This document shows positions 36,701-48,085 of a DNA stretch of 64,000 nt, one piece after another. Made by a program: the position numbers and the translations under genes. The DNA is from Diprion similis (lineage: Eukaryota > Arthropoda > Insecta > Hymenoptera > Diprionidae). The stretch's first letter is position 1. Every line of letters begins with the position of its first letter. The stretch spans positions 7,998,001-8,062,000 of the forward strand of contig NC_060116.1 of the NCBI RefSeq assembly GCF_021155765.1, read 5' to 3'. The notes under the pieces are model-generated. The model saw nothing but the letters and a program-made list of their open reading frames with translations. It was not told where the DNA came from and did not search any database.

Positions 36701-38539
36701 AAAATTTTCCGACGCCACAACTATCTTGTTATCAGTTAAAGAACATCGACCGTTTTGCGTCTGTTTGCATTTCTGTCCGCCCATTCTGTACGCGACCCGC
36801 CAAAAGCGGTCATTTTGGAAAAGCCACTGAGATCGGGAACAATTCTGAAAAACTCCCGAGAGAATTTTTCATAATTTTTACGAACTTCCATACAAACTTC
36901 AGCTCCACAATCAATGATATACCCTGTTTGTATAAAAAAATACATGGGTTAAACTGCCCCGAAGAATACAACCTAGCTCTCCTAACTTTATAATTTACAA
37001 ATTACCTAACTATACATAACTAATAAACATCTAATATACAGTTAATATCATACAGATTAGGCAGCAGTTTAACACCCCCTGCGACGGAAGATAGTGGCTG
37101 GTTTGATTTGCTATTTACAAGATAATTTCTAATAAGATTTCGATAATCTGTATAAACATTTAAATACACGAAATAAATAACAGACGACACTTCGCCATTC
37201 ACCATAAATTAACGAACAGATATAATTAACTATTTAAATATTATTACCTAAGATATAATAATAATAATTAGCCAACATGAACATTATACACGGAGTACTA
37301 CAAACTATGGTATGGTCTTTAGTGATTCTTAAGCTATGAACAGAATAATGTTTCAATTCAAGTCTTTGAGGCAAATGATATACCTCTTATTCGCCTATTC
37401 AGTTCCGTTTTTTTTTCTTTCTTCTTCTTTCCTTCCTTCTCTTCTTTTAACTTTACTTTCCGTTTCTTTTGTACAAGCGAGAAATGAGTTAAGCAATATT
37501 TGCTGTATGCAAATGTCTTTGCTACGTCACACTTTTTTAGGTGATGTCCGCGAGGGCGCCATTGTAAATATTCACTGTGAAAACACTTGGGGTCGGACTG
37601 AGTTGTTTTACGAAGCCTGTTTGAAATTACTTGCTAATATTTACAGAACCGCATACGAATACGAAAACTCGTATACTTCAGGCAACGTAAATTAAAGCTG
37701 CAAAATTGTCCGCCATCGCGTTTATTTGCTTTCTTTTTGGTTCTCTTAAATTTATCCTACATTTGCTATCTAAGGACTTTCAGGTCCAAACGTATTTCAC
37801 TGTGCTATGTATATTCACTATTTATTCAGCTATATATTTGCTAAATTTGCTAAACCGAAGCAAGATGTTTTCAATTCAACATACCTAGACACGAATTTAC
37901 GTCGCTAGTCAAATCGAAATTTTGCTTGACAAAAAAGACAAGGAAATAGAAAAGTACAATGAAGTCTGATTTAAGCAATTGGAGAGAGAAAAGTCTTATA
38001 GTTGACAAGAATGAAGATTTTGCCCAACCGAATGGTTTGTAACTAATTATTTGAATTTCCACTTTCACGCGAGCTCTATTCCAGTGATGCAGTAGTGAAC
38101 TGTAAGATTTACAACAATGTGAAGATACTAAGTTTTCCTTTTTCTACTCTTTTCATTTCTGCTACAAAATCGTTGAAACCAGCAATGTAAATCCACCTCG
38201 TTTCAATTTAGCAAAAACTTCTATGTCCGGCTATGCAACGCTTCACAGGTGCCTAACTTAATAAATAGAAAAACACAACTATAATTAATAACGGTACAAC
38301 TTTGAATTTAGCCTAAAATTGCCTAAATCACGTATTAAACTCTATTCTATACACGCGATAATATTTATATAAATAACTCACATCAATTAACTTATTTCAA
38401 TTCAATTCTCGCTATATCATCAGGCACCTCTCGCAGACTTTAATGTTTTTTCTTTCTCTTTTTATATCTTGTTTTTAATGAGATTTTATCTTTACGATTT
38501 TACTTCTTTCACTTGATAGTTTTTTAAATGTTTTTATAC

Positions 38540-40507
38540 TCAAGCCGTGGATTCCTGGAGACCGTAATAATGGACTCGCATCTCTTCAATCGCGCGGCAC
38601 CATTCCAGCGCGAAACCATCGGGATCTTCGAGATAATACGTTCTGTTCGGCTGTAAATATAAAATAGAAGAAATCTATTGTCAAAAAAGTTTGCATACAA
38701 TTTGAAAGAAGTCTATTCTTTAACGACGGCAACCAGGTCAGGTTAGATTTAAATATGAATGAAACGGATCATCATCGGATGCTTACCGTGTGGATGAAGA
38801 AGATCTTGAAATTCTTGGGTTCCACCCGCAACTCAGGACTCCATGGAATTTCTCCTTTGAGGACCATGTTTACCATATCCACGTAGTATAGGTGGGGTCC
38901 GGTTGTTAATAGGAGCATTCTTCTTCTGGCAAACAGTCCTTTTCTCTTGTGCACCAGTCCTTGCTTCAGTATTAAATTGCCTTCAACAAAATAGTCCCAC
39001 TTGTTGGACGACCTTTGCTTCTGCAACCTAGATTTGATCTCTTCCGGTGTTAGGTCGGCAATCCCTGCCTGTTTTCTTGGCTTTTCGACTACGGCTACTG
39101 GTTCGGGCCTCTCCTCTTCGCCGATACCAAGCCCAAGTAACCTCGTCAGTTGTTTGTCGTCAAGGCCAGGCTCCAGGTGATCGGGAACTCGGTAGTGGGA
39201 TCTCAATTCTTCGTGCTCCGAAGTACCAGGCAGGTAGGGATATATCGGTGGTGGTGTTTGTTCGTGAAGTGTTTCAAAGTCAACTCCTTCGAAGAAAGGA
39301 TGCGCCCTGATACTGGGATAACCAGCGCCGTGTTCGTCCTGCGCACCTAATCTCTGAGTCGGATCGAGAACGAGGAGTTGTTCGACTAGGCTCTTCGCCA
39401 TCTCCGAGAAACCGTCAGGAACTTCGTAGTCGAGTTTTTGTATCTTCTGGAAGATCATGTAGTCGTTCCTTGCTCTGAAAGGTGGCAGACCGGCGACCAT
39501 TTGGTATATTATACAACCAAATGCCCATAGGTCTGACGATCTGCTGGCATTTCTGTCAGTCAAAATTTCCGGTGATAGATACTGAGCTGTACCGACGAAT
39601 GAATTCTTCCGTTCTCGAACGTGAGTCTCATTTTCGTTAAGCGGTACTTCGGGCTCTTTCAATATCTTCGTGCAACCGAAATCCGTGATCAGGACGTGCA
39701 TCTTCTCGTCCAGCAGGATGTTTTCTGGTTTCAAGTCTCGGTGGATTATACCAAGACCGTGAAGGTATTCCAAACCTCTCAGGATTTCGGCGGAATAGAA
39801 TTTAGTGCACTCGATGTCGAAGGAGCCAACCTTGTTGATGTAAGGTAGAAGTTCGCCGTTTTTCGCGTACGAAAGCACGAAGTAGAGACGGTCCATATCT
39901 TGGAAGGTGCAGTAAAGCCGGACAAATGAATGCTTCGCACCCGCCAGCATATTCAGCACTTCCTTCTCACGCGTCACATATTCAGTCTTCTTCTCCTTGA
40001 TGATGTGACGCTTGTCGCACACCTTGATGGCGTGTTCCTTGCCGGTATGAATGTCCTTTGCAAGGTAGACCTGAAATGTCAAATTGAAATATGAGAATAA
40101 ATTTCCACCAGAAGCCCCTTTCTACTCCGAATTACAAACGATTCTCATCATATTCCTGGACCGTGTAGACATTTTATTTCTCAGGAAATTTCAAAAGTCC
40201 TCCCATTTTATTTACTCAAAGTCACGAGGAAATTTTTATCTTTATTCAATGGTCGACTTACCGTTCCGAAGCTACCCTCGCCGATGACCTTGCCAAAGAT
40301 AAAATCTTTTGGAGTGTATTTCGCAGGGGTGCGATTCGTATGGGCCAGGGCCGGATTCGTGGTGGGAGGAACCCGGGGCGCCGCGGTGTTTTGGGGCGCC
40401 ACGACCCCGTTGGTCACGTCGTTCGTCGGTGGAGACATTTTTGACACCGGCTCCTCCACCGCTACAGCCGGCTGTGGCGAAACGGTAAGCGCCTGGTTCG
40501 CCACACG
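38540..40507 (-). CDS. Pdk1: 3-phosphoinositide-dependent protein kinase 1 (PDK1)
   Basis: Master AGC kinase that phosphorylates the activation loops of Akt, S6K and PKC downstream of PI3K. Solid exons in transcript order: 40507-40262, 40070-38787, 38650-38540, all joining in phase 0 (546 codons plus stop). The kinase domain has the glycine loop [12 protein letters not shown], the ATP-binding lysine in HAIKVCDK, catalytic HRDLKPEN and DFG (DFGCTKIL). The activation-loop segment [15 protein letters not shown] contains the autophosphorylated Ser equivalent to human Ser241. A linker precedes a C-terminal PH domain ([23 protein letters not shown] to [17 protein letters not shown]), which binds PIP3 at the membrane. 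The exon at 40507 opens in phase 0 ([10 protein letters not shown]) without an ATG. Translation therefore starts either in an upstream exon (see 44281-44313) or at the internal ATG at 40438 (MSPPTNDV). The 6.8 kb first intron lies to the right. Confidence 0.95.
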
Positions 40508-42267
40508 CTAAAACAGAAGAAAAAAAGAAAAACTTTTAAGTAACGTGGTTGAAGCGTGATAAAATGAAATTCAGCAATTGCGACACAATTCGCAGCTGCG
40601 AATACGACGTTTCGGTTAAAAATTGTCCTTGGATTGTATATTGATTTCAAATTTTTTACCATACATGTAAACAAGTGAGACTCGCGTAAATTTTTAACAA
40701 AGTGCACGAAACACCTCTCGCGTTGCCGCGTGATTCGAAGTAATTTTAAAAATATGACGTATTATATACAGTTACTTAATCGTCATTTTATTTGTACTGT
40801 GTGATAAAACGTATTATCGTTATCATTATTTTCGCATAGGTCCTTGGTGCGTGTGGCGCATAATCTTCCGACCTTGTACAAGGCTTGCAACGATCGTAAA
40901 TTTTTTTCTTTTTTCATTTGATTTTACTCTTTTTCTCAACAGTTACCACGCAGCTGTGGAATGAAAAATTAAGCGTACTGTATGTCAAATTTTTTAGCTC
41001 GTACGATAAGGGACTTTCATTTTCGTATCAAAGGTACTCACACGTAGAGTTTAAAAGTTATATTTTGTAAATGACGAATGTAGGACTCGAAAACGATCAT
41101 CATGCATCCTTGGCGACATTGCGCGTGAAACGAGACCAGTATTCGTAACCCCGGGGCATTTTTAGTTCTCATTCACCGAGAGAGGTGAGAAAGAGAATAA
41201 GACGAGCGAAAAAAAAAGAGAAGAAAAGAAATAGATATAGAGGTACAGACCTCTTTTGCATTTTGCTTTTAGGCAACTTGTTATGCGAATAGGAGAGAAT
41301 AACCGCTCGAACGAGTAACCGAAATATATATAGTGAGAGCGAGAGAAGTTACGTGGTTGATGGAAGAAAAAAAGTGTCCAAACAGCTGTATACTCTTTAT
41401 TAGGAACGTAACGTAACGACAGGTCGTGTTTTCATGATATTCACTGCCAGAGCGAGCAAATATTTGTTCAATTGTTCTCGTCTAGACGGGTCCTTCCAAC
41501 CGTGTCAATACAGATTGGCGACGCGTAAGAGAAGAATAATGAAAAATTATAATTGGTGCGAGTCGATTCGTAAACTGTAACCATCATCTGCCAGATGGGG
41601 CATCTATATGTAATATGTTGGGTATGCGTATGTACGTATATGCATATACACAAGTAACGAAGCGACAGCGAAACGAATTTTGACAAACAAAAAAAAATCC
41701 TTGGCAATTTTTTTTCTTCGATGATTTTTAAACTGATGATTTCGGTCAAACGAAATTGCTCCATTATTACCGTGTTGTGTTGTCTTGTCCTGCGCAGTGT
41801 TTTTATGAGCACGTTAGCCTAAGTGGAGGTCAGTAACACCGTCGATCGCGAACCTTCCACGTGTATCATAAACGACCCGTCTAATTTAGGCCAATTGGCT
41901 TTTCTTCGATCTTTCTAGACAACCGAGTGCGTCATAAGAAAAGAACATTAAAAGGAAAAACAACAAACAAATCAAAAGAAAATCGTTCTTTCACCAAACT
42001 GAACACATTAGTTGGATACTGACAAAATCTTGACAGGGATAATCGAGAAATGAACCTTTACTGTGATAGTAATAGACCGAAATGGCTCCATTTTTTCAAT
42101 GACGAGAGGTAGAGGCATAAGGCGGTAAATCGTACGCACAAAGGTGAAGATACGGCAAAGTGTAAAGTAATCGCAGTTGTTCGCGCGTTACTGGCCTAGC
42201 AACACTGTTTGGCATTGATGAGTCCGAGACACAGTCGTGGATGTTTTGATAAACATTATTTCGAGGC

Positions 42268-42292
42268 GCCGGCCCGCCGGCCCGCCGGCCCG
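42268..42292. repeat. GC-only tandem repeat, unit GGCCCGCC
   Basis: About three 8-bp units of pure G and C in otherwise AT-rich intron DNA. Confidence 0.8.
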
Positions 42293-43447
42293 ACTCACAG
42301 ATAATCCTATCAACTATTATTCAACTCTCGCATACATTCATGCTGTGACGATAAGCCATTGGCAATTTTGATCTCTGTGTTTTATTTGCGTGTGTGTGTG
42401 TGTTGCGTGCGCGTTTTATACATATACATACGTACATACATGGATAGATATAATACACATAATATCTATTCAATGATATAACATGTGTGTATATAGGGGA
42501 TACGTGTAATTTATTGACCTCGGTTAATCATATCTTCATCGATTTCTCGGCGTGCATCGGTGACCAGTTTTTATATTTTGGTTTAAATTTTACCGTTAGG
42601 CGGCGTTAACCTTTCAAGAATTTTACTGGCTCGTACGTCGCCAATATGTGTATGATATATATGTGTACATGTATTATGTGTCAATCCGTGTGTCGTGCTT
42701 TGCAGCTTTCAGGAGTTTCGACGAGTTGTTTTTACACACCCGTGTGTTTTGGATAGAATACGCGTGTTTCCAATTCTGCAATAAGCCTTAACCACAAATT
42801 CAAATATATATAACATATTGTTTCTCGTACGTGTAAGGTATTCCATATTTGTTGCACCGTGCGATTGTTTTTATCGTAGCGAGATTTGTGGATTGATATT
42901 ATTATTTTTTTGTTTATATTTTGTTCCTTTATTATTTTATTTTTGCGTTATCGCTGTACTTTGGGAGCGAAATTATAAAACGTAATTCCCGAGATTAGAT
43001 GACAGCAGCGTACACTCTTATGCTATGGATTACATCTTGATACCCGCCGTAATTACCGTATAACTTGCAATGTGTTTACTACGCGGTTCTGAGTTGTTCG
43101 TTTTTTTTTTTTTTTTAACTTTCTTTCTCTTTTTTTTATCCTTTTTCTCAATATCGTTTGTTTTCCTAACAAGCATACGAAAAATATTTTTTGGTCGCAT
43201 CGATGCAACTTGTATCAACCGGCTGTCATACTTTCGTGTCTCATAAAGACGGCACACCTATTGCATAAGTCAATTATACATGTTGTCTTGAAATAAATTG
43301 AAAAAACAAGATGTTGGAGGGGGGCATGGAGTAATGAAAATATTGCAACGGAGTGAATTTACTACGGTTATAAGTACGGTAATAGCACAAGTTTTATTCA
43401 TTCATTTCACGTGATTAAATATTACTTCTGTTTTTTCACTTGCGATT

Positions 43448-43473
43448 AAAAAAAAAAAAAAAAAAAAAAAAAA
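43448..43473 (+). repeat. Poly-A tract of 26
   Basis: Uninterrupted A run, followed by A-rich sequence. It could be a homopolymer microsatellite or the tail of an old retroposed insert, though no body of such an insert is recognisable. Confidence 0.85.
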
Positions 43474-43667
43474 CAAGAAAAAAAGAATAAGAAAATTATG
43501 CATTCGAACAATTGCATTTCTTTTATTCCGCAATCAGTTAGATACATACCAACAATTGTGGTTCTCACGGTGTGATAAACGCAACGCAGCAATTTGTCGC
43601 TCGGTTAATATTTTGTATGTGTAATATATATATACATTATATGTATAAGAAAACAATGAAGAAAAAC

Positions 43668-43691
43668 GTGTGTGTGTGTGTGTGTGTGTGT
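43668..43691 (+). repeat. (GT)12 microsatellite
   Basis: Perfect dinucleotide tract, complementary to the (AC)15 tract about 240 bp to its right. Confidence 0.9.
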
Positions 43692-43929
43692 AACGTGTTT
43701 TTTCGATATCGATGCGGAAAGGTTAAAGATCCTGAAGATCCTTGAGCCTTGAGCTGGGAATAAAAAACGACACAAGGTTAAAGGTTTGCAGGTGTGAAAT
43801 GTATATACGTACACGTATAAACCACATACACATGAGACTAAGGAAAAACAGAACGCAACGGGCAATAACCAGACTGTCGATACCCCTCGATCGTTGGAGG
43901 TGCACAACAGCTAGCCGACCAAGCAAGAA

Positions 43930-43933
<4 letters not shown>

Positions 43934-43963
<30 letters not shown>
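43934..43963 (+). repeat. (AC)15 microsatellite
   Basis: Perfect dinucleotide tract flanked by GTGTACACGCGTG-type palindromic sequence. Confidence 0.9.
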
Positions 43964-43966
<3 letters not shown>

Positions 43967-44280
43967 TACACGCGTGGAATGTATGCGTATGTCACAGCAC
44001 GTAGGTATTATTACCACATTGCCACCGTCGGTAGTACGAATGAAACTAGGGACGAGATATTTTTTTTCCTCTTCCTTTTCTGATAGTTTTTTTTCGCTTC
44101 GTTTTGTTTCTCTCTTCACTTTTTATTTCCTCCGGCTGAGGCTGTGAACTTGGAAGGATTAAAAATAAAGGGATAAGTACGTGAAAGCATTACGCGGTTC
44201 TCCTATACTGGTTCGTTCCCCTCAAGTCCCCTCCAATTCCCATTCCCCATACAACGTCCCACCACCTCGCGCTGGTTTAC

Positions 44281-44313
44281 TGCTGGGCCTTCCCAGACCA
44301 TGGCGTTAGCCAT
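44281..44313 (-). CDS. Pdk1: Candidate first coding exon of PDK1 (MANAMVWEGPA)
   Basis: On the minus strand an ATG at 44313 opens eleven codons that end exactly at a GTAAAC donor (44280). Joining to the acceptor at 40507 keeps phase 0, giving MANAMVWEGPA followed by [10 protein letters not shown]. The DNA on the 5' side is GC-rich compared with its surroundings. The full product would be 557 residues, against 556 for human PDPK1. Support is phase and length only; the donor is mediocre and eleven codons can match by chance. Confidence 0.4.
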
Positions 44314-44838
44314 CCGTGGAAGGCCGACGACCTCCGCGTGCAAGTCTTCCTCCGTTGAGAAGGCTCAACACGCCGCCACCTTCCCCACTCTGCTTGGGGG
44401 GCTCTATGTTTTATATGTTTATACGAACACACGAACACACAGAAACACACAACATCTGTATCTATGGGAGTGTATACTACGTATACGTATTTTGTTGCCG
44501 GTGAATCACCCGGTATATTACAAGCAGCATTCCAACGGCTTTCTAATTTTAGCCGCCGCGCGTATCTTCGTCTTAGTCTTAGTCTTAGCCTTAGACTTCA
44601 TCTCCGTCTTAGTAGTCGTATAGTGCAACAGCATTGCGCGCGCCTTGCTTCTAGTTTTGTTTTTTTCTTTCTACTATGCATTGGTAGGAGGAGGTTCACT
44701 CGCGGAGTCGGGCCGTAGTTTTATTTAGTTCCTACATATATATATTATATATGTTTGTGTGGATTTACACATTATATGTATGTAGATATGCGTGTTTCGT
44801 ATTCTGTACCGCCTCCTCGCCGAATCCAACTTTTCTGC

Positions 44839-44893
44839 CTCCTCTTCTTCTTCTTCTTCTTCTTCTTCCTTCTTCTCCTCCTCCTCCTCCTAC
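44839..44893 (+). repeat. CTT/CTC trinucleotide tract
   Basis: Pyrimidine-only tract of about 55 bases made of CTT then CTC units. Confidence 0.85.
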
Positions 44894-46821
44894 TCTTCCT
44901 CTCTTTACTCCGTGAGAGCTCGATGAGGCACTACTCTTTACTCGCTCTTGTTCGTGAATGAGATGCTCTGAATTTCACGTCGGCATTCGCAGACGCTGAT
45001 GATGATCGGATCGGAACATCGTCGGCTAAATTCGCAACCGGGTAGAGATATAACAGCGGAAATAGAATATATCGAATAGAAGTAGTAGGACGTTCTGATT
45101 GATGATGAAAAAATTACACTTTTACAATTGCGAATATCATTTTGTCCTATACAAATATTTATGCTTTTTAATTTCTTTTCCATTGATTTCAATTAGTCTT
45201 CATTCACACATTCTTCTATTCTCTGTCGTTGGAAAAAAATTCACGAAGATAACACGGGTGTTGGAAAATTGGGCACGCCAAAACTGTTTGTTAAATGGGG
45301 AAAATTTTACGAAATACTATTCAGATTTATAGTGTTTAATGTAACGACAATGATACGTGTGCACGCATACGTTGCATGCTACGTACATATAAGTAAGAGA
45401 ACGCCAATGGCGAAGCTGAACCGAGGTAAACATGTTTTTTTGAATGTTGTTGCGTTGAGACGGGAGAGAAAATATACCTAACAATAAGATACATATTGAC
45501 CGGGAAGGAAAAGAAACGATGGAGAAAAAATTATTTTTCGCTTTTTGTATGTTGTATTGGAATCGTCGCTGGAGTTTCAATATTTCGTTCAAGAATAAGA
45601 ATAATCTTGTTAAGTTATACGAACGAGTTGTGACGGGGCAAGAAAGAAAGATGAAGAAAATGGAATGATAAGTCGAAAAATCGTGTGAAAGATGGAAAAC
45701 TTATATTCCGACTAATCTCCGCGATTTCCTAAGACATTATTTAAAACCGTTAACTCGACCCGTGCCACTGGCAAAACAACTGAGGATCGCGTAAACAACT
45801 TTCGAACGCTACGTGCTCTAGCGGCTGGCGAATTTATTCAAATTCTCAAATCTTACATTATTCATGTCGCGAGACAGTATGTCGCTAGCCGCCAGGTGTC
45901 AAGGGGGTTCCCGTAATATAATCTTCCTTCTTTCCTCTCCGCCCCGACCTATCAAACTTCTTTTCTCCCTCCGTGGCCGTTTCGCGAATTTTGCCATATT
46001 TCTTAGGCTTGGCTCACAGTCCGCGTTTTGTTTCGCAATGTACGTGGAAATTTTTTACATTTTTTTTTTTCTTTCTTTTCTTTTATAAGTATTCACCAAA
46101 TTTACCATTTCCATTCATCTCATCATCGATCGTCAGTAAAGTCGTCGCAATCACGATGAGCGACTTATTTTCATTTTCCTTACAATTTTGCAAGCAGCTT
46201 GGACATCGGCGATAAAAGTTAAGAGAGAATGAACGAATGTTTTTTGTTTGTTTTTTTTTTTCCTTCTTTTTAAAAACTTTGCACGAGGATTAGCGAATGG
46301 AAGGAGGAATCGTATTGCGTGGCGATGATTTCGTCTATGGATTTCTGGGTACGTCGCGTTGTTGTTATGTTTGCGTTTCGAACGCTGCAGGCGTTCTCGC
46401 TTGCGCGCTCTTGTCATTAACGAGAGATAAGCATGAGACTAAAATTGTTAACGTCAACGTAACGAAAATTCGGAGAAAATATCATTATTGCGCAATTATC
46501 GAATGACTTTTCGAGAAGTCTACTATTCAGACTAACAACATGTTTTTTTTTATCATCGTTAAAGAAATCTCAAACATTCCGAAAAGTTCAAAGTAACGAC
46601 TTTTCCTGTCCATGCATCGTTACAGTAGTGTTACTAAATTTGTCCTCATAGATAAGCGGATACACCCGCTTGTTCGTCCGTCCGTTACACACACTGCATA
46701 CATCACAATACGTACTACGATGATGATATTTCGTCCGACAACAGACTTCATATCCAGTCGGGTGTTGTCCCACCCTAATTCTCGGTGTAGGATCTACACA
46801 AGGCGAATTCATAGATTCGTA

Positions 46822-46875
46822 GTGTTGTTGTTGTTTTTGTTGTTGGTGTTGTTGTTGATGATGATGATGATGTTG
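46822..46875 (+). repeat. GTT/GAT trinucleotide tract
   Basis: Compound tract that shifts from GTT to GAT units. On the minus strand it produces a spurious His/Gln-rich ORF. Confidence 0.85.
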
Positions 46876-47156
46876 AGGATAGTAGTCACGGAAGGAAGTA
46901 GAACGGTAGAAAACAAACAATAAAAAAAAAAGTATCACTCCCTAAGTTTCCTATAATCACAGGTCCCACAGTGTAGTATATACATAATACAAATTCGAGT
47001 TGTGAAATAATCTGCACTTCGGTAGATGTGTAATTTCGTAAGTATCGTAAGAGAAACACGATACGTTCGTTCATTCGAAACTGTATAATGTGTTATTCGT
47101 TGCGCAACGAGAAACGTAACGACGAATAGACTTTGTTGTTGTAATATATAATATAT

Positions 47157-47177
47157 GTATATATATATATATATATA
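47157..47177 (+). repeat. (TA)n microsatellite
   Basis: Alternating TA run about 100 bp from the PDK1 leader donor, with more broken TA sequence on its left. Confidence 0.85.
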
Positions 47178-47279
47178 CACATATATTAGTTTTTTTTCGG
47201 TAATTCGCAGTTTTGTTTTTTTCTTTTTTTGCAATTAATAATCCACTCTGCGTCGATCCACGGGTTATAGGAAGCTTAC

Positions 47280-47850
47280 CTTGAATAATTTCTTAAGCCT
47301 CCTGTAGCCGCGATGCAATCGCGACACGTACTGCTTGTTGGAATCCAGTTTGAATGATTAAAGCCACAGTTGATGGAATGAAAACAAACTTGCCAACTCT
47401 CAAATATAAGTAACGTTGTTGAACCCGATGTTTTGATAAACTCAGAGGAAAACGCGTCCGTGGCTTTTGAGAGCCGATCGCTTACTGAACTCTGCGGGGT
47501 GCGCGCCCCGGCTGCTAACCCGCGTTATCCCCTCCACCGGCCAAAAAACGAGGCCTGCGCGTTGCTCGACGGAGGCGGAAATCCCGCGCATGCGCGGAAG
47601 GCCTCTGCCTAACCGACGGCGCCCCTCGTCCATCCCCTCCACATCCCCACCTAGTACGCGCCTGACTCTGTGTGCGCGTTTGTTTATAGGCGCGTTCTGG
47701 GAAATCCCAGTCCGAGTAACGGACTCTGGAGCCTTCACATTCCCACTCCGGCTTTGCATCCGGTCGGTCCTTGGATCCGTCCGACGCTTCGGCGTCGCGC
47801 CGCGCCGCAGACTTACTCTCCGTTTACTCAATGCGGTTTAACGCACGACT
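47280..47850 (-). promoter_or_regulatory. CpG-rich PDK1 promoter and leader exon ending at 47280
   Basis: A minus-strand exon ends in TTCAAG with a GTAAGC donor at 47280/47279. Its 3' part is open in the frame that would enter the PDK1 exon at 40507 (opening LDSNKQYVSRLHRG), but an in-frame TAA lies upstream with no ATG between, so it is most likely 5' UTR. From 47450 to 47850 the DNA is CpG-rich, unlike its surroundings, and contains an NRF-1-type palindrome. ORFs of more than 120 codons on both strands in this island are by-products of GC content. Confidence 0.5.
47585..47596. promoter_or_regulatory. Palindromic NRF-1/Ewg-type site CGCGCATGCGCG
   Basis: This 12-bp perfect palindrome contains GCGCATGCGC, the consensus of NRF-1 (Erect wing in insects), and sits in the CpG island that should drive PDK1. 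Occupancy is inference. Confidence 0.5.
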
Positions 47851-48054
47851 CGGACGTTTCGCGCTCTTTATCAATTTATTGTACGTTGAGATATACGTAC
47901 CTATGTACGTACGTACGTACATTCCTCGTTTACTACGAGCTTTCCTTATTTATTTATTTTTTTTTATTTTGTCTTGTTTTATTTTATTTCCTCCTCGCGA
48001 TCATTCAAGGAAATTTTATATACCGTGTGTACTACTTTTTATTTTGCTCTTCTC

Positions 48055-48085
48055 TGTTTGTTTGTTTGTTTGTTTGGTTGGTTGT
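48055..48085 (+). repeat. (GTTT)n tetranucleotide tract
   Basis: Roughly seven GTTT units grading into GGTT. Confidence 0.8.

Larger units (their letters stand above)
32438..38539. other. 6.1 kb gene-poor interval with a CpG-rich patch at 33.0-33.8 kb
   Basis: After the aprataxin 3' UTR (AATAAA at 32887-32892) lies a CpG-rich segment of about 0.8 kb. It contains an Arg-rich minus-strand ORF and a + strand leader-like exon, both listed separately. From 34 to 38.5 kb the DNA is AT-rich, with poly-T at 36160-36172. Its right end is probably the PDK1 3' UTR (minus strand). ORFs at 34840-35232 (-) and 36559-36993 (+) were considered and not accepted. Confidence 0.5.
40508..47279 (-). other. Large first intron of PDK1
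   Basis: This is 6.8 kb between the acceptor at 40508 and a plausible leader donor at 47279. It contains a GC repeat at 42268-42292, poly-A at 43448-43473, (GT)n and (AC)n tracts near 43.7-43.96 kb, a CTT/CTC tract at 44839-44893 and a GTT/GAT tract at 46822-46875. An alternative first coding exon may lie at 44281-44313. No other gene is seen. Confidence 0.55.

Noticed and set aside
36559-36993. 144-codon + strand ORF
   Set aside because: Probably chance in the likely PDK1 3' UTR region; composition is unlike the window's real exons.
43605-44119. Several ORFs with His-Thr or Val-Cys repeats
   Set aside because: They translate the AC and GT dinucleotide tracts.
46588-46938. 116-codon minus ORF with His/Gln repeats
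   Set aside because: It is the translation of the GTT/GAT trinucleotide tract.
47442-47841. ORFs over 120 codons on both strands in the CpG island
   Set aside because: GC-rich DNA lacks stops. The frames are Arg/Pro-rich, overlap completely, and coincide with the PDK1 promoter.
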